From positions 450,001 to 514,000 of the forward strand of contig NC_092574.1 in the NCBI RefSeq assembly GCF_037975245.1: a stretch of DNA of 64,000 nt, in the 5' to 3' direction. Positions 21,601-34,200 of the stretch are shown here, one piece after another; the first letter of the stretch is position 1, and every line of letters begins with the position of its first letter. A model generated the notes under the pieces. The model was not told the DNA's origin. It saw only the letters and a list, made by a program, of their open reading frames with translations, and made no database searches. Position numbers and translations under genes: made by a program. The DNA is from Apostichopus japonicus (lineage: Eukaryota; Echinodermata; Holothuroidea; Aspidochirotida; Stichopodidae).

Positions 21601-23640
21601 ACTTTAAGTATTAGAAACGAACATAGATTTATATCAACTGCTGTCGTGGCGCGGTTGGTTGCTCTGTACCTCGAGAGCGTGACGTATTTTGGATCGCGGG
21701 CACGAGACCAGGTGGGGGCAGTTTGCTTTTGCCGCGATCTCATACGGTCTCTGGGAACTTTAAGTATTAGAAACGAACATAGATTTATATCAACTGCTGT
21801 CGTGGCGCGGTTGGTTGCTCTGTACCTCGAGAGCGTGACGTATTTTGGATCGCGGGCTCGAGACCAGGTGGGGGCAGTTTGCTTTTGCCGCGATCTTATA
21901 CGGTCTCTGGGAACTTTAAGTATTAGAAACGAACATAGATTTATATCAACTGCTGTCGTGGCGCGGTTGGTTGCTCTGTACCTCGAGAGCGTGACGTATT
22001 TTGGATCGCGGGCTCGAGACCAGGTGGGGGCAGTTTGCTTTTGCCGCGATCTTATACGGTCTCTGGAACTTTAAGTATTAGAAACGAACATAGATTTATA
22101 TCAACTGCTGTCGTGGCGCGGTTGGTTGCTCTGTACCTCGAGAGCGTGACGTATTTTGGATCGCGGGCTCGAGACCAGGTGGGGGCAGTTTGCTTTTGCC
22201 GCGATCTCATACGGTCTCTGGGAACTTTAAGTATTAGAAACGAACATAGATTTATATCAACTGCTGTCGTGGCGCGGTTGGTTGCTCTGTACCTCGAGAT
22301 CGTGACGTATTTTGGATCGCGGGCTCGAGACCAGGCCAGCGCAGTTTGCTTTTGCCGCGATCTCATACGGTCTCTGGGAACTTTAAGTATTAGAAACGAA
22401 CATAGATTTATATCAACTGCTGTCGTGGCGCGGTTGGTTGCTCTGTACCTCGAGAGCGTGACGTATTTTGGATCGCGGGCTCGAGACCAGGTGGGGGCAG
22501 TTTGCTTTTGCCGCGACCTCATACGGTCTCTGGGAACTTTAAGTATTAGAAACGAACATAGATTTATATCAACTGCTGTCGTGGCGCGGTTGGTTGCTCT
22601 GTACCTCGAGAGCGTGACGTATTTTGGATCGCGGGCTCGAGACCAGGTGGGGGCAGTTTGCTTTTGCCGCGATCTTATACGGTCTCTGGGAACTTTAAGT
22701 ATTAGAACGAACATAGATTTATATCAACTGCTGTCGTGGCGCGGTTGGTTGCTCTGTACCTCGAGAGCGTGACGTATTTTGGATCGCGGGCTCGAGACCA
22801 GGTGGGGGCAGTTTGCTTTTGCCGCGATCTTATACGGTCTCTGGGAACTTTAAGTATTAGAAACGAACATAGATTAATATCAACTGCTCTCGTGGCGCGG
22901 TTGGTTCCTCTGTACCTCGAGAGCGTGACGTATTTTGGATCGCGGGCTCGAGACCAGGTGGGGGCAGTTTGCTTTTGCCGCGATCTTATACGGTCTCTGG
23001 GAACTTTAAGTATTAGAAACGAACATAGATTTATATCAACTGCTGTCGTGGCGCGGTTGGTTGCTCTGTACCTCGAGAGCGTGACGTATTTTGGATCGCG
23101 GGCTCGAGACCAGGTGGGGGCAGTTTGCTTTTGCCGCGATCTTATACGGTCTCTGGGAACTTTAAGTATTAGAAACGAACATAGATTTATATCAACTGCT
23201 GTCGTGGCGCGGTTGGTTGCTCTGTACCTCGAGAGCGTGACGTATTTTGGATCGCGGGCTCGAGACCAGGTGGGGGCAGTTTGCTTTTGCCGCGATCTCA
23301 TACGGTCTCTGGGAACTTTAAGTATTAGAAACGAACATAGATTTATATCAACTGCTGTCGTGGCGCGGTTGGTTGCTCTGTACCTCGAGAGCGTGACGTA
23401 TTTTGGATCGCGGGCTCGAGACCAGGTGGGGGCAGTTTGCTTTTGCCGCGATCTCATACGGTCTCTGGGAACTTTAAGTATTAGAAACGAACATAGATTA
23501 ATATCAACTGCTCTCGTGGCGCGGTTGGTTCCTCTGTACCTCGAGAGCGTGACGTATTTTGGATCGCGGGCTCGAGACCAGATGGGGGCAGTTTGCTTTT
23601 GCCGCGATCTCATACGGTCTCTGGGAACTTTAAGTATTAG

Positions 23641-26600
23641 AAACGAACATAGATTTATATCAACTGCTGTCGTGGCGCGGTTGGTTGCTCTGTACCTCGA
23701 GAGCGTGACGTATTTTGGATCGCGGGCTCGAGACCAGGTGGGGGCAGTTTGCCTTTGCCGCGATCTCATACGGTCTCTGGAACTTTAAGTATTAGAAACG
23801 AACATAGATTTATATCAACTGCTGTCGTGGCGCGGTTGGTTGCTCTGTACCTCGAGAGCGTGACGTATTTTGGATCGCGGGCTCGAGACCAGGTGGGGGC
23901 AGTTTGCTTTTGCCGCGATCTCATACGGTCTCTGGAACTTTAAGTATTAGAAACGAACATAGATTTATATCAACTGCTGTCGTGGCGCGGTTGGTTGCTC
24001 TGTACCTCGAGAGCGTGACGTATTTTGAATCGCGGGCTCGAGACCAGGTGGGGGGCAGTTTGCTTTTGCCGCGATCTTATACGGTCTCTGGGAACTTTAA
24101 GTATTAGAAACGAACATAGATTTATATCAACTGCTGTCGTGGCGCGGTTGGTTGCTCTGTACCTCGAGAGCGTGACGTATTTTGGATCGCGGGCTCGAGA
24201 CCAGGTGGGGGCAGTTTGCTTTTGCCGCGATCTTATACGGTCTCTGGGAACTTTAAGTATTAGAAACGAACATAGATTTATATCAACTGCTGTCGTGGCG
24301 CGGTTGGTTGCTCTGTACCTCGAGAGCGTGACGTATTTTGGATCGCGGGCTCGAGACCAGGTGGGGGCAGTTTGCTTTTGCCGCGATCTCATACGGTCTC
24401 TGGGAACTTTAAGTATTAGAAACGAACATAGATTTATATCAACTGCTGTCGTGGCGCGGTTGGTTGCTCTGTACCTCGAGAGCGTGACGTATTTTGGATC
24501 GAGGGCTCGAGACCAGGCCAGCGCAGTTTGCTTTTGCCGCGATCTCATACGGTCTCTGGGAACTTTAAGTATTAGAAACGAACATAGATTTATATCAACT
24601 GCTGTCGTGGAGCGGTTGGTTGCTCTGTACCTCGAGAGCGTGACGTATTTTGGATCGCGGGCTCGAGACCAGGTGGGGGCAGTTTGCTTTTGCCGCGATC
24701 TTATACGGTCTCTGGGAACTTTAAGTATTAGAAACGAACATAGATTTATATCAACTGCTGTCGTGGCGCGGTTGGTTGCTCTGTACCTCGAGAGCGTGAC
24801 GTATTTTGGATCGCGGGCTCGAGACCAGGTGGGGGCAGTTTGCTTTTGCCGCGATCTTATACGGTCTCTGGGAACTTTAAGTATTAGAAACGAACATAGA
24901 TTTATATCAACTGCTGTCGTGGCGCGGTTGGTTGCTCTGTACCTCGAGAGCGTGACGTATTATGGATCGCGGGCTCGAGACCAGGTGGGGGCAGTTTGCT
25001 TTTGCCGCGATCTCATACGGTCTCTGGGAACTTTAAGTATTAGAAACGAACATAGATTTATATCAACTGCTGTCGTGGCGCGGTTGGTTGCTCTGTACCT
25101 CGAGAGCGTGACGTATTTTGGATCGCGGGCTCGAGACCAGGTGGGGGCAGTTTGCTTTTGCCGCGATCTCATACGGTCTCTGGGAACTTTAAGTATTAGA
25201 AACGAACATAGATTTATATCAACTGCTGTCGTGGCGCGGTTGGTTGCTCTGTACCTCGAGAGCGTGACGTATTTTGGATCGCGGGCTCGAGACCAGGTGG
25301 GGGCAGTTTGCTTTTGCCGCGATCTCATACGGTCTCTGGGAACTTTAAGTATTAGAAACGAACATAGATTTATATCAACTGCTGTCGTGGCGCGGTTGGT
25401 TGCTCTGTACCTCGAGAGCGTGACGTATTTTGGATCGCGGGCTCGAGACCAGGTGGGGGCAGTTTGCTTTTGCCGCGATCTTATACGGTCTCTGGGAACT
25501 TTAAGTATTAGAAACGAACATAGATTTATATCAACTGCTGTCGTGGCGCGGTTGGTTGCTCTGTACCTCGAGAGCGTGACGTATTTTGGATCGCGGGCTC
25601 GAGACCAGGCCAGCGCAGTTTGCTTTTGCCGCGATCTCATACGGTCTCTGGGAACTTTAAGTATTAGAAACGAACATAGATTTATATCAACTGCTGTCGT
25701 GGCGCGGTTGGTTGCTCTGTACCTCGAGAGCGTGACGTATTTTGGATCGCGGGCTCGAGACCAGGCCAGCGCAGTTTGCTTTTGCCGCGATCTCATACGG
25801 TCTCTGGGAACTTTAAGTATTAGAAACGAACATAGATTTATATCAACTGCTGTCGTGGCGCGGTTGGTTGCTCTGTACCTCGAGAGCGTGACGTATTTTG
25901 GATCGCGGGCTCGAGACCAGGCCAGCGCAGTTTGCTTTTGCCGCGATCTCTTACGGTCTCTGGGAACTTTAAGTATTGGAAACGAACATAGATTTATATC
26001 AACTGCTGTCGTGGCGCGGTTGGTTGCTCTGTACCTCGAGAGCGTGACGTATTTTGGATCGCGGGCTCGAGACCAGGCCAGCGCAGTTTGCTTTTGCCGC
26101 GATCTCATACGGTCTCTGGGAACTTTAAGTATTGGAAACGAACATAGATTTATATCAACTGCTGTCGTGGCGCGGTTGGTTGCTCTGTACCTCGAGAGCG
26201 TGACGTATTTTGGATCGCGGGCTCGAGACCAGGTGGGGGCAGTTTGCCTTTGCCGCGATCTCATACGGTCTCTGGAACTTTAAGTATTAGAAACGAACAT
26301 AGATTTATATCAACTGCTGTCGTGGCGCGGTTGGTTGCTCTGTACCTCGAGAGCGTGACGTATTTTGGATTGCGGGCTCGAGACCAGGCCAGCGCAGTTT
26401 GCTTTTGCCGCGATCTCATACGGTCTCTGGAACTTTAAGTATTAGAAACGAACATAGATTTATATCAACTGCTGTCGTGGCGCGGTTGGTTGCTCTGTAC
26501 CTCGAGAGCGTGACGTATTTTGAATCGCGGGCTCGAGACCAGGTGGGGGGCAGTTTGCTTTTGCCGCGATCTTATACGGTCTCTGGGAACTTTAAGTATT

Positions 26601-28630
26601 AGAAACGAACATAGATTTATATCAACTGCTGTCGTGGCGCGGTTGGTTGCTCTGTACCTCGAGAGCGTGACGTATTTTGGATCGCGGGCTCGAGACCAGG
26701 TGGGGGCAGTTTGCTTTTGCCGCGATCTTATACGGTCTCTGGGAACTTTAAGTATTAGAAACGAACATAGATTTATATCAACTGCTGTCGTGGCGCGGTT
26801 GGTTGCTCTGTACCTCGAGAGCGTGACGTATTTTGGATCGAGGGCTCGAGACCAGGCCAGCGCAGTTTGCTTTTGCCGCGATCTCATACGGTCTCTGGGA
26901 ACTTTAAGTATTGGAAACGAACATAGATTTATATCAACTGCTGTCGTGGCGCGGTTGGTTGCTCTGTACCTCGAGAGCGTGACGTATTTTGGATCGCGGG
27001 CTCGAGACCAGGTGGGGGCAGTTTGCTTTTGCCGCGATCTCATACGGTCTCTGGGAACTTTAAGTATTAGAAACGAACATAGATTTATATCAACTGCTGT
27101 CGTGGCGCGGTTGGTTGCTCTGTACCTCGAGAGCGTGACGTATTTTGGATCGCGGGCTCGAGACCAGGTGGGGGCAGTTTGCTTTTGCCGCGATCTTATA
27201 CGGTCTCTGGGAACTTTAAGTATTAGAAACGAACATAGATTTATATCAACTGCTGTCGTGGCGCGGTTGGTTGCTCTGTACCTCGAGAGCGTGACGTATT
27301 TTGGATCGCGGGCTCGAGACCAGGTGGGGGCAGTTTGCTTTTGCCGCGATCTTATACGGTCTCTGGGAACTTTAAGTATTAGAAACGAACATAGATTTAT
27401 ATCAACTGCTGTCGTGGCGCGGTTGGTTGCTCTGTACCTCGAGAGCGTGACGTATTTTGGATCGCGGGCTCGAGACCAGGTGGGGGCAGTTTGCTTTTGC
27501 CGCGATCTCATACGGTCTCTGGGAACTTTAAGTATTAGAAACGAACATAGATTTATATCAACTGCTGTCGTGGCGCGGTTGGTTGCTCTGTACCTCGAGA
27601 GCGTGACGTATTTTGGATCGCGGGCTCGAGACCAGGTGGGGGCAGTTTGCTTTTGCCGCGATCTCATACGGTCTCTGGGAACTTTAAGTATTAGAAACGA
27701 ACATAGATTTATATCAACTGCTGTCGTGGCGCGGTTGGTTGCTCTGTACCTCGAGAGCGTGACGTATTTTGGATCGCGGGCTCGAGACCAGGTGGGGGCA
27801 GTTTGCTTTTGCCGCGATCTTATACGGTCTCTGGGAACTTTAAGTATTAGAAACGAACATAGATTTATATCAACTGCTGTCGTGGCGCGGTTGGTTGCTC
27901 TGTACCTCGAGAGCGTGACGTATTTTGGATCGCGGGCTCGAGACCAGGTGGGGGCAGTTTGCTTTTGCCGCGATCTTATACGGTCTCTGGGAACTTTAAG
28001 TATTAGAAACGAACATAGATTTATATCAACTGCTGTCGTGGCGCGGTTGGTTGCTCTGTACCTCGAGAGCGTGACGTATTTTGGATCGCGGGCTCGAGAC
28101 CAGGCCAGCGCAGTTTGCTTTTGCCGCGATCTCATACGGTCTCTGGGAACTTTAAGTATTAGAAACGAACATAGATTTATATCAACTGCTGTCGTGGCGC
28201 GGTTGGTTGCTCTGTACCTCGAGAGCGTGACGTATTTTGGATCGCGGGCTCGAGACCAGGCCAGCGCAGTTTGCTTTTGCCGCGATCTCATACGGTCTCT
28301 GGGAACTTTAAGTATTAGAAACGAACATAGATTTATATCAACTGCTGTCGTGGCGCGGTTGGTTGCTCTGTACCTCGAGAGCGTGACGTATTTTGGATCG
28401 CGGGCTCGAGACCAGGCCAGCGCAGTTTGCTTTTGCCGCGATCTCTTACGGTCTCTGGGAACTTTAAGTATTGGAAACGAACATAGATTTATATCAACTG
28501 CTGTCGTGGCGCGGTTGGTTGCTCTGTACCTCGAGAGCGTGACGTATTTTGGATCGCGGGCTCGAGACCAGGCCAGCGCAGTTTGCTTTTGCCGCGATCT
28601 CATACGGTCTCTGGGAACTTTAAGTATTAG
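23641..28630 (+). repeat. 2495-bp tandem duplication (16 monomers)
   Basis: About 23641-26135 and 26136-28630 match at an offset of 2495 bp. Shared markers are a 155-bp monomer pair, TATTTTGAATCGCGG followed by GGTGGGGGGCAG (24024/26519), and the order of GGCCAGCGC and GGTGGGGGC classes over the last eleven monomers, including one with GATCTCTTAC and TATTGGAAACG. The third and fourth monomers after the GAATCGCGG marker carry opposite classes in the two copies, which suggests gene conversion or a one-monomer slip after duplication. Confidence 0.75.
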
Positions 28631-30130
28631 AAACGAACATAGATTTATATCAACTGCTGTCGTGGCGCGGTTGGTTGCTCTGTACCTCGAGAGCGTGACG
28701 TATTTTGGATCGCGGGCTCGAGACCAGGTGGGGGCAGTTTGCTTTTGCCGCGATCTTATACGGTCTCTATGAACTTTAAGTATTAGAAACGAACATAGAT
28801 TTATATCAACTGCTGTCGTGGCGCGGTTGGTTGCTCTGTACCTCGAGAGCGTGACGTATTTTGGATCGCGGGCTCGAGACCAGGTGGGGGCAGTTTGCTT
28901 TTGCCGCGATCTTATACGGTCTCTGGGAACTTTAAGTAATAGAAACGAACATAGATTTATATCAACTGCTGTCGTGGCGCGGTTGGTTGCTCTGTACCTC
29001 GAGAGCGTGACGTATTTTGGATCGCGGGCTCGAGACCAGGTGGGGGCAGTTTGCTTTTGCCGCGATCTTATACGGTCTCTGGGAACTTTAAGTATTAGAA
29101 ACGAACATAGATTTATATCAACTGCTGTCGTGGCGCGGTTGGTTGCTCTGTACCTCGAGAGCGTGACGTATTTTGGATCGCGGGCTCGAGACCAGGCCAG
29201 CGCAGTTTGCTTTTGCCGCGATCTCATACGGTCTCTGGGAACTTTAAGTATTAGAAACGAACATAGATTTATATCAACTGCTGTCGTGGCGCGGTTGGTT
29301 GCTCTGTACCTCGAGAGCGTGACGTATTTTGGATCGCGGGCTCGAGACCAGGCCAGCGCAGTTTGCTTTTGCCGCGATCTCATACGGTCTCTGGGAACTT
29401 TAAGTATTAGAAACGAACATAGATTTATATCAACTGCTGTCGTGGCGCGGTTGGTTGCTCTGTACCTCAAGAGCGTGACGTATTTTGGATCGCGGGCTCG
29501 AGACCAGGCCAGCGCAGTTTGCTTTTGCCGCGATCTCTTACGGTCTCTGGGAACTTTAAGTATTGGAAACGAACATAGATTTATATCAACTGCTGTCGTG
29601 GCGCGGTTGGTTGCTCTGTACCTCGAGAGCGTGACGTATTTTGGATCGCGGGCTCGAGACCAGGCCAGCGCAGTTTGCTTTTGCCGCGATCTCATACGGT
29701 CTCTGGGAACTTTAAGTATTAGAAACGAACATAGATTTATATCAACTGCTGTCGTGGCGCGGTTGGTTGCTGTGTACCTCGAGAGCGTGACGTATTTTGG
29801 ATCGCGGGCTCGAGACCAGGTGGGGGCAGTTTGCTTTTGCCGCGATCTTATACGGTCTCTATGAACTTTAAGTATTAGAAACGAACATAGATTTATATCA
29901 ACTGCTGTCGTGGCGCGGTTGGTTGCTCTGTACCTCGAGAGCGTGACGTATTTTGGATCGCGGGCTCGAGACCAGGTGGGGGCAGTTTGCTTTTGCCGCG
30001 ATCTTATACGGTCTCTGGGAACTTTAAGTAATAGAAACGAACATAGATTTATATCAACTGCTGTCGTGGCGCGGTTGGTTGCTCTGTACCTCGAGAGCGT
30101 GACGTATTTTGGATCGCGGGCTCGAGACCA
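28080..30130 (+). repeat. 1092-bp (7-monomer) duplication
   Basis: Markers recur at an offset of exactly 1092 bp: GATCTCTTACGG with TATTGGAAACG (28441/29533), CTCTATGAACTTT (28766/29858) and AAGTAATAGAAACG (28936/30028). Borders are approximate. The second copy diverges near 30130, where the monomer class changes. Confidence 0.7.
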
Positions 30131-31234
30131 GGTGGGGGCAGTTTGCTTTTGCCGCGATCTCATACGGTCTCTGGGAACTTTAAGTATTAGAAACGAACAC
30201 AGATTTATATCAACTGCTGTCGTGGCGCGGTTGGTTGCTCTGTACCTCGAGAGCGTGACGTATTTTGGATCGCGGGCTCGAGACCAGGTGGGGGCAGTTT
30301 GCTTTTGCCGCGATCTCTTACGGTCTCTGGGAACTTTAAGTATTGGAAACGAACATAGATTTATATCAACTGCTGTCGTGGCGCGGTTGGTTGCTCTGTA
30401 CCTCGAGAGCGTGACGTATTTTGGATCGCGGGCTCGAGACCAGGCCAGCGCAGTTTGCTTTTGCCGCGATCTCATACGGTCTCTGGGAACTTTAAGTATT
30501 AGAAACGAACATAGATTTATATCAACTGCTGTCGTGGCGCGGTTGGTTGCTCTGTACCTCGAGAGCGTGACGTATTTTGGATCGCGGGCTCGAGACCAGG
30601 TGGGGGCAGTTTGCTTTTGCCGCGATCTTATACGGTCTCTGGGAACTTTAAGTATTAGAAACGAACATAGATTTATATCAACTGCTGTCGTGGCGCGGTT
30701 GGTTGCTCTGTACCTCGAGAGCGTGACGTATTTTGGATCGCGGGCTCGAGACCAGGCCAGCGCAGTTTGCTTTTGCCGCGATCTCATACGGTCTCTGGGA
30801 ACTTTAAGTATTAGAAACGAACATAGATTTATATCAACTGCTGTCGTGGCGCGGTTGCTTGCTCTGTACCTCGAGAGCGTGACGTATTTTGGATCGCGGG
30901 CTCGAGACCAGGTGGGGGCAGTTTGCTTTTGCCGCGATCTTATACGGTCTCTGGGAACTTTAAGTATTAGAAACGAACATAGATTTATATCAACTGCTGT
31001 CGTGGCGCGGTTGGTTGCTCTGTACCTCGAGAGCGTGACGTATTTTGGATCGCGGGCTCGAGACCAGGCCAGCGCAGTTTGCTTTTGCCGCGATCTCATA
31101 CGGTCTCTGGGAACTTTAAGTATTAGAAACGAACATAGATTTATATCAACTGCTGTCGTGGCGCGGTTGGTTGCTCTGTACCTCGAGAGCGTGACGTATT
31201 TTGGATCGCGGGCTCGAGACCAGGCCAGCGCAGT

Positions 31235-34200
31235 TTGCTTTTGCCGCGATCTCATACGGTCTCTGGGAACTTTAAGTATTGGAAACGAACATTGATTTAT
31301 ATCAACTGCTGTCGTGGCGCGGTTGGTTGCTCTGTACCTCGAGAGCGTGACGTATTTTGGATCGCGGGCTCGAGACCAGGCCAGCGCAGTTTGCTTTTGC
31401 CGCGATCTCATACGGTCTCTGGGAACTTTAAGTATTAGAAACGAACATAGATTTATATCAACTGCTGTCGTGGCGCGGTTGCTTGCTCTGTACCTCGAGA
31501 GCGTGACGTATTTTGGATCGCGGGCTCGAGACCAGGTGGGGGCAGTTTGCTTTTGCCGCGATCTTATACGGTCTCTGGGAACTTTAAGTATTAGAAACGA
31601 ACATAGATTTATATCAACTGCTGTCGTGGCGCGGTTGGTTGCTCTGTACCTCGAGAGCGTGACGTATTTTGGATCGCGGGCTCGAGACCAGGTGGGGGCA
31701 GTTTGCTTTTGCCGCGATCTCATACGGTCTCTGGAACTTTAAGTATTAGAAACGAACATAGATTTATATCAACTGCTGTCGTGGCGCGGTTGGTTGCTCT
31801 GTACCTCGAGAGCGTGACGTATTTTGGATCGCGGGCTCGAGACCAGGTGGGGGCAGTTTGCTTTTGCCGCGATCTCATACGGTCTCTGGGAACTTTAAGT
31901 ATTAGAAACGAACATAGATTTATATCAACTGCTGTCGTGGCGCGGTTGCTTGCTCTGTACCTCCAGAGCGTGACGTATTTTGGATCGCGGGCTCGAGACC
32001 AGGTGGGGGCAGTTTGCTTTTGCCGCGATCTTATACGGTCTCTGGGAACTTTAAGTATTAGAAACGAACATAGATTTATATCAACTGCTGTCGTGGCGCG
32101 GTTGGTTGCTCTGTACCTCGAGAGCGTGACGTATTTTGGATCGCGGGCTCGAGACCAGGCCAGCGCAGTTTGCTTTTGCCGCGATCTCATACGGTCTCTG
32201 GGAACTTTAAGTATTAGAAACGAACATAGATTTATATCAACTGCTGTCGTGGCGCGGTTGGTTGCTCTGTACCTCGAGAGCGTGACGTATTTTGGATCGC
32301 GGGCTCGAGACCAGGCCAGCGCAGTTTGCTTTTGCCGCGATCTCATACGGTCTCTGGGAACTTTAAGTATTAGAAACGAACATAGATTTATATCAACTGC
32401 TGTCGTGGCGCGGTTGGTTGCTCTGTACCTCGAGAGCGTGACGTATTTTGGATCGCGGGCTCGAGACCAGGTGGGGGCAGTTTGCTTTTGCCGCGATCTT
32501 ATACGGTCTCTGGGAACTTTAAGTATTAGAAACGAACATAGATTTATATCAACTGCTGTCGTGGCGCGGTTGGTTGCTCTGTACCTCGAGAGCGTGACGT
32601 ATTATGGATCGCTGGCTCGAGACCAGGCCAGCGCAGTTTGCTTTTGCCGCGATCTCATACGGTCTCTGGGAACTTTAAGTATTAGAAACGAACATAGATT
32701 TATATCAACTGCTGTCGTGGCGCGGTTGGTTGCTCTGTACCTCGAGAGCGTGACGTATTTTGGATCGCGGGCTCGAGACCAGGCCAGCGCAGTTTGCTTT
32801 TGCCGCGATCTCATACGGTCTCTGGGAAATTTAAGTATTAGAAACGAACATAGATTTATATCAACTGCTGTCGTGGCGCGGTTGGTTGCTCTGTACCTCG
32901 AGAGCGTGACGTATTTTGGATCGCGGGCTCGAGACCAGGCCAGCGCAGTTTGCTTTTGCCGCGATCTCATACGGTCTCTGTGAACTTTAAGTATTAGAAA
33001 CGAACATAGATTTATATCAACTGCTGTCGTGGCGCGGTTGGTTGCTCTGTACATCGAGAGCGTGACGTATTTTGGATCGCGGGCTCGAGACCAGGCCAGC
33101 GCAGTTTGCTTTTGCCGCGATCTCATACGGTCTCTGGGAACTTTAAGTATTAGAAACGAACATAGATTTATATCAACTGCTGTCGTGGCGCGGTTGGTTG
33201 CTCTGTACCTCGAGAGCGTGACGTATTTTGGATCGCGGGCTCGAGACCAGGCCAGCGCAGTTTGCTTTTGCCGCGATCTCATACGGTCTCTGGGAACTTT
33301 AAGTATTAGAAACGAACATAGATTTATATCAACTGCTGTCGTGGCGCGGTTGGTTGCTCTGTACCTCGAGAGCGTGACGTATTTTGGATCGCGGGCTCGA
33401 GACCAGGTGGGGGCAGTTTGCTTTTGCCGCGATCTCATACGGTCTCTGGGAACTTTAAGTATTAGAAACGAACATAGATTTATATCAACTGCTGTCGTGG
33501 CGCGGTTGGTTGCTCTGTACCTCGAGAGCGTGACGTATTTTGGATCGCGGGCTCGAGACCAGGTGGGGGCAGTTTGCTTTTGCCGCAATCTCATACGGTC
33601 TCTGGGAACTTTAAGTATTAGAAACGAACATAGATTTATATCAACTGCTGTCGTGGCGCGGTTGGTTGCTCTGTACCTCGAGAGCGTGACGTATTTTGGA
33701 TCGCGGGCTCGAGACCAGGCCAGCGCAGTTTGCTTTTGCCGCGATCTCATACGGTCTCTGGGAACTTTAAGTATTAGAAACGAACATAGATTTATATCAA
33801 CTGCTGTCGTGGCGCGGTTGGTTGCTCTGTACCTCGAGAGCGTGACGTATTTTGGATCGCGGGCTCGAGACCAGGCCAGCGCAGTTTGCTTTTGCCGCGA
33901 TCTCATACGGTCTCTGGGAACTTTAAGTATTAGAAACGAACATAGATTTATATCAACTGCTGTCGTGGCGCGGTTGGTTGCTCTGTACCTCGAGAGCGTG
34001 ACGTATTTTGGATCGCGGGCTCGAGACCAGGTGGGGGCAGTTTGCTTTTGCCGCGATCTTATACGGTCTCTGGGAACTTTAAGTAATAGAAACGAACATA
34101 GATTTATATCAACTGCTGTCGTGGCGCGGTTGGTTGCTCTGTACCTCGAGAGCGTGACGTATTTTGGATCGCGGGCTCGAGACCAGGCCAGCGCAGTTTG

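Noticed and set aside
26465-31723. 1752-codon minus-strand frame of 52-residue repeats, and similar frames on both strands
   Set aside because: Produced by the 156-bp period of the satellite. Opposite strands are open together, frames end wherever a 155- or 157-bp monomer occurs, and no start, signal or domain is recognisable.
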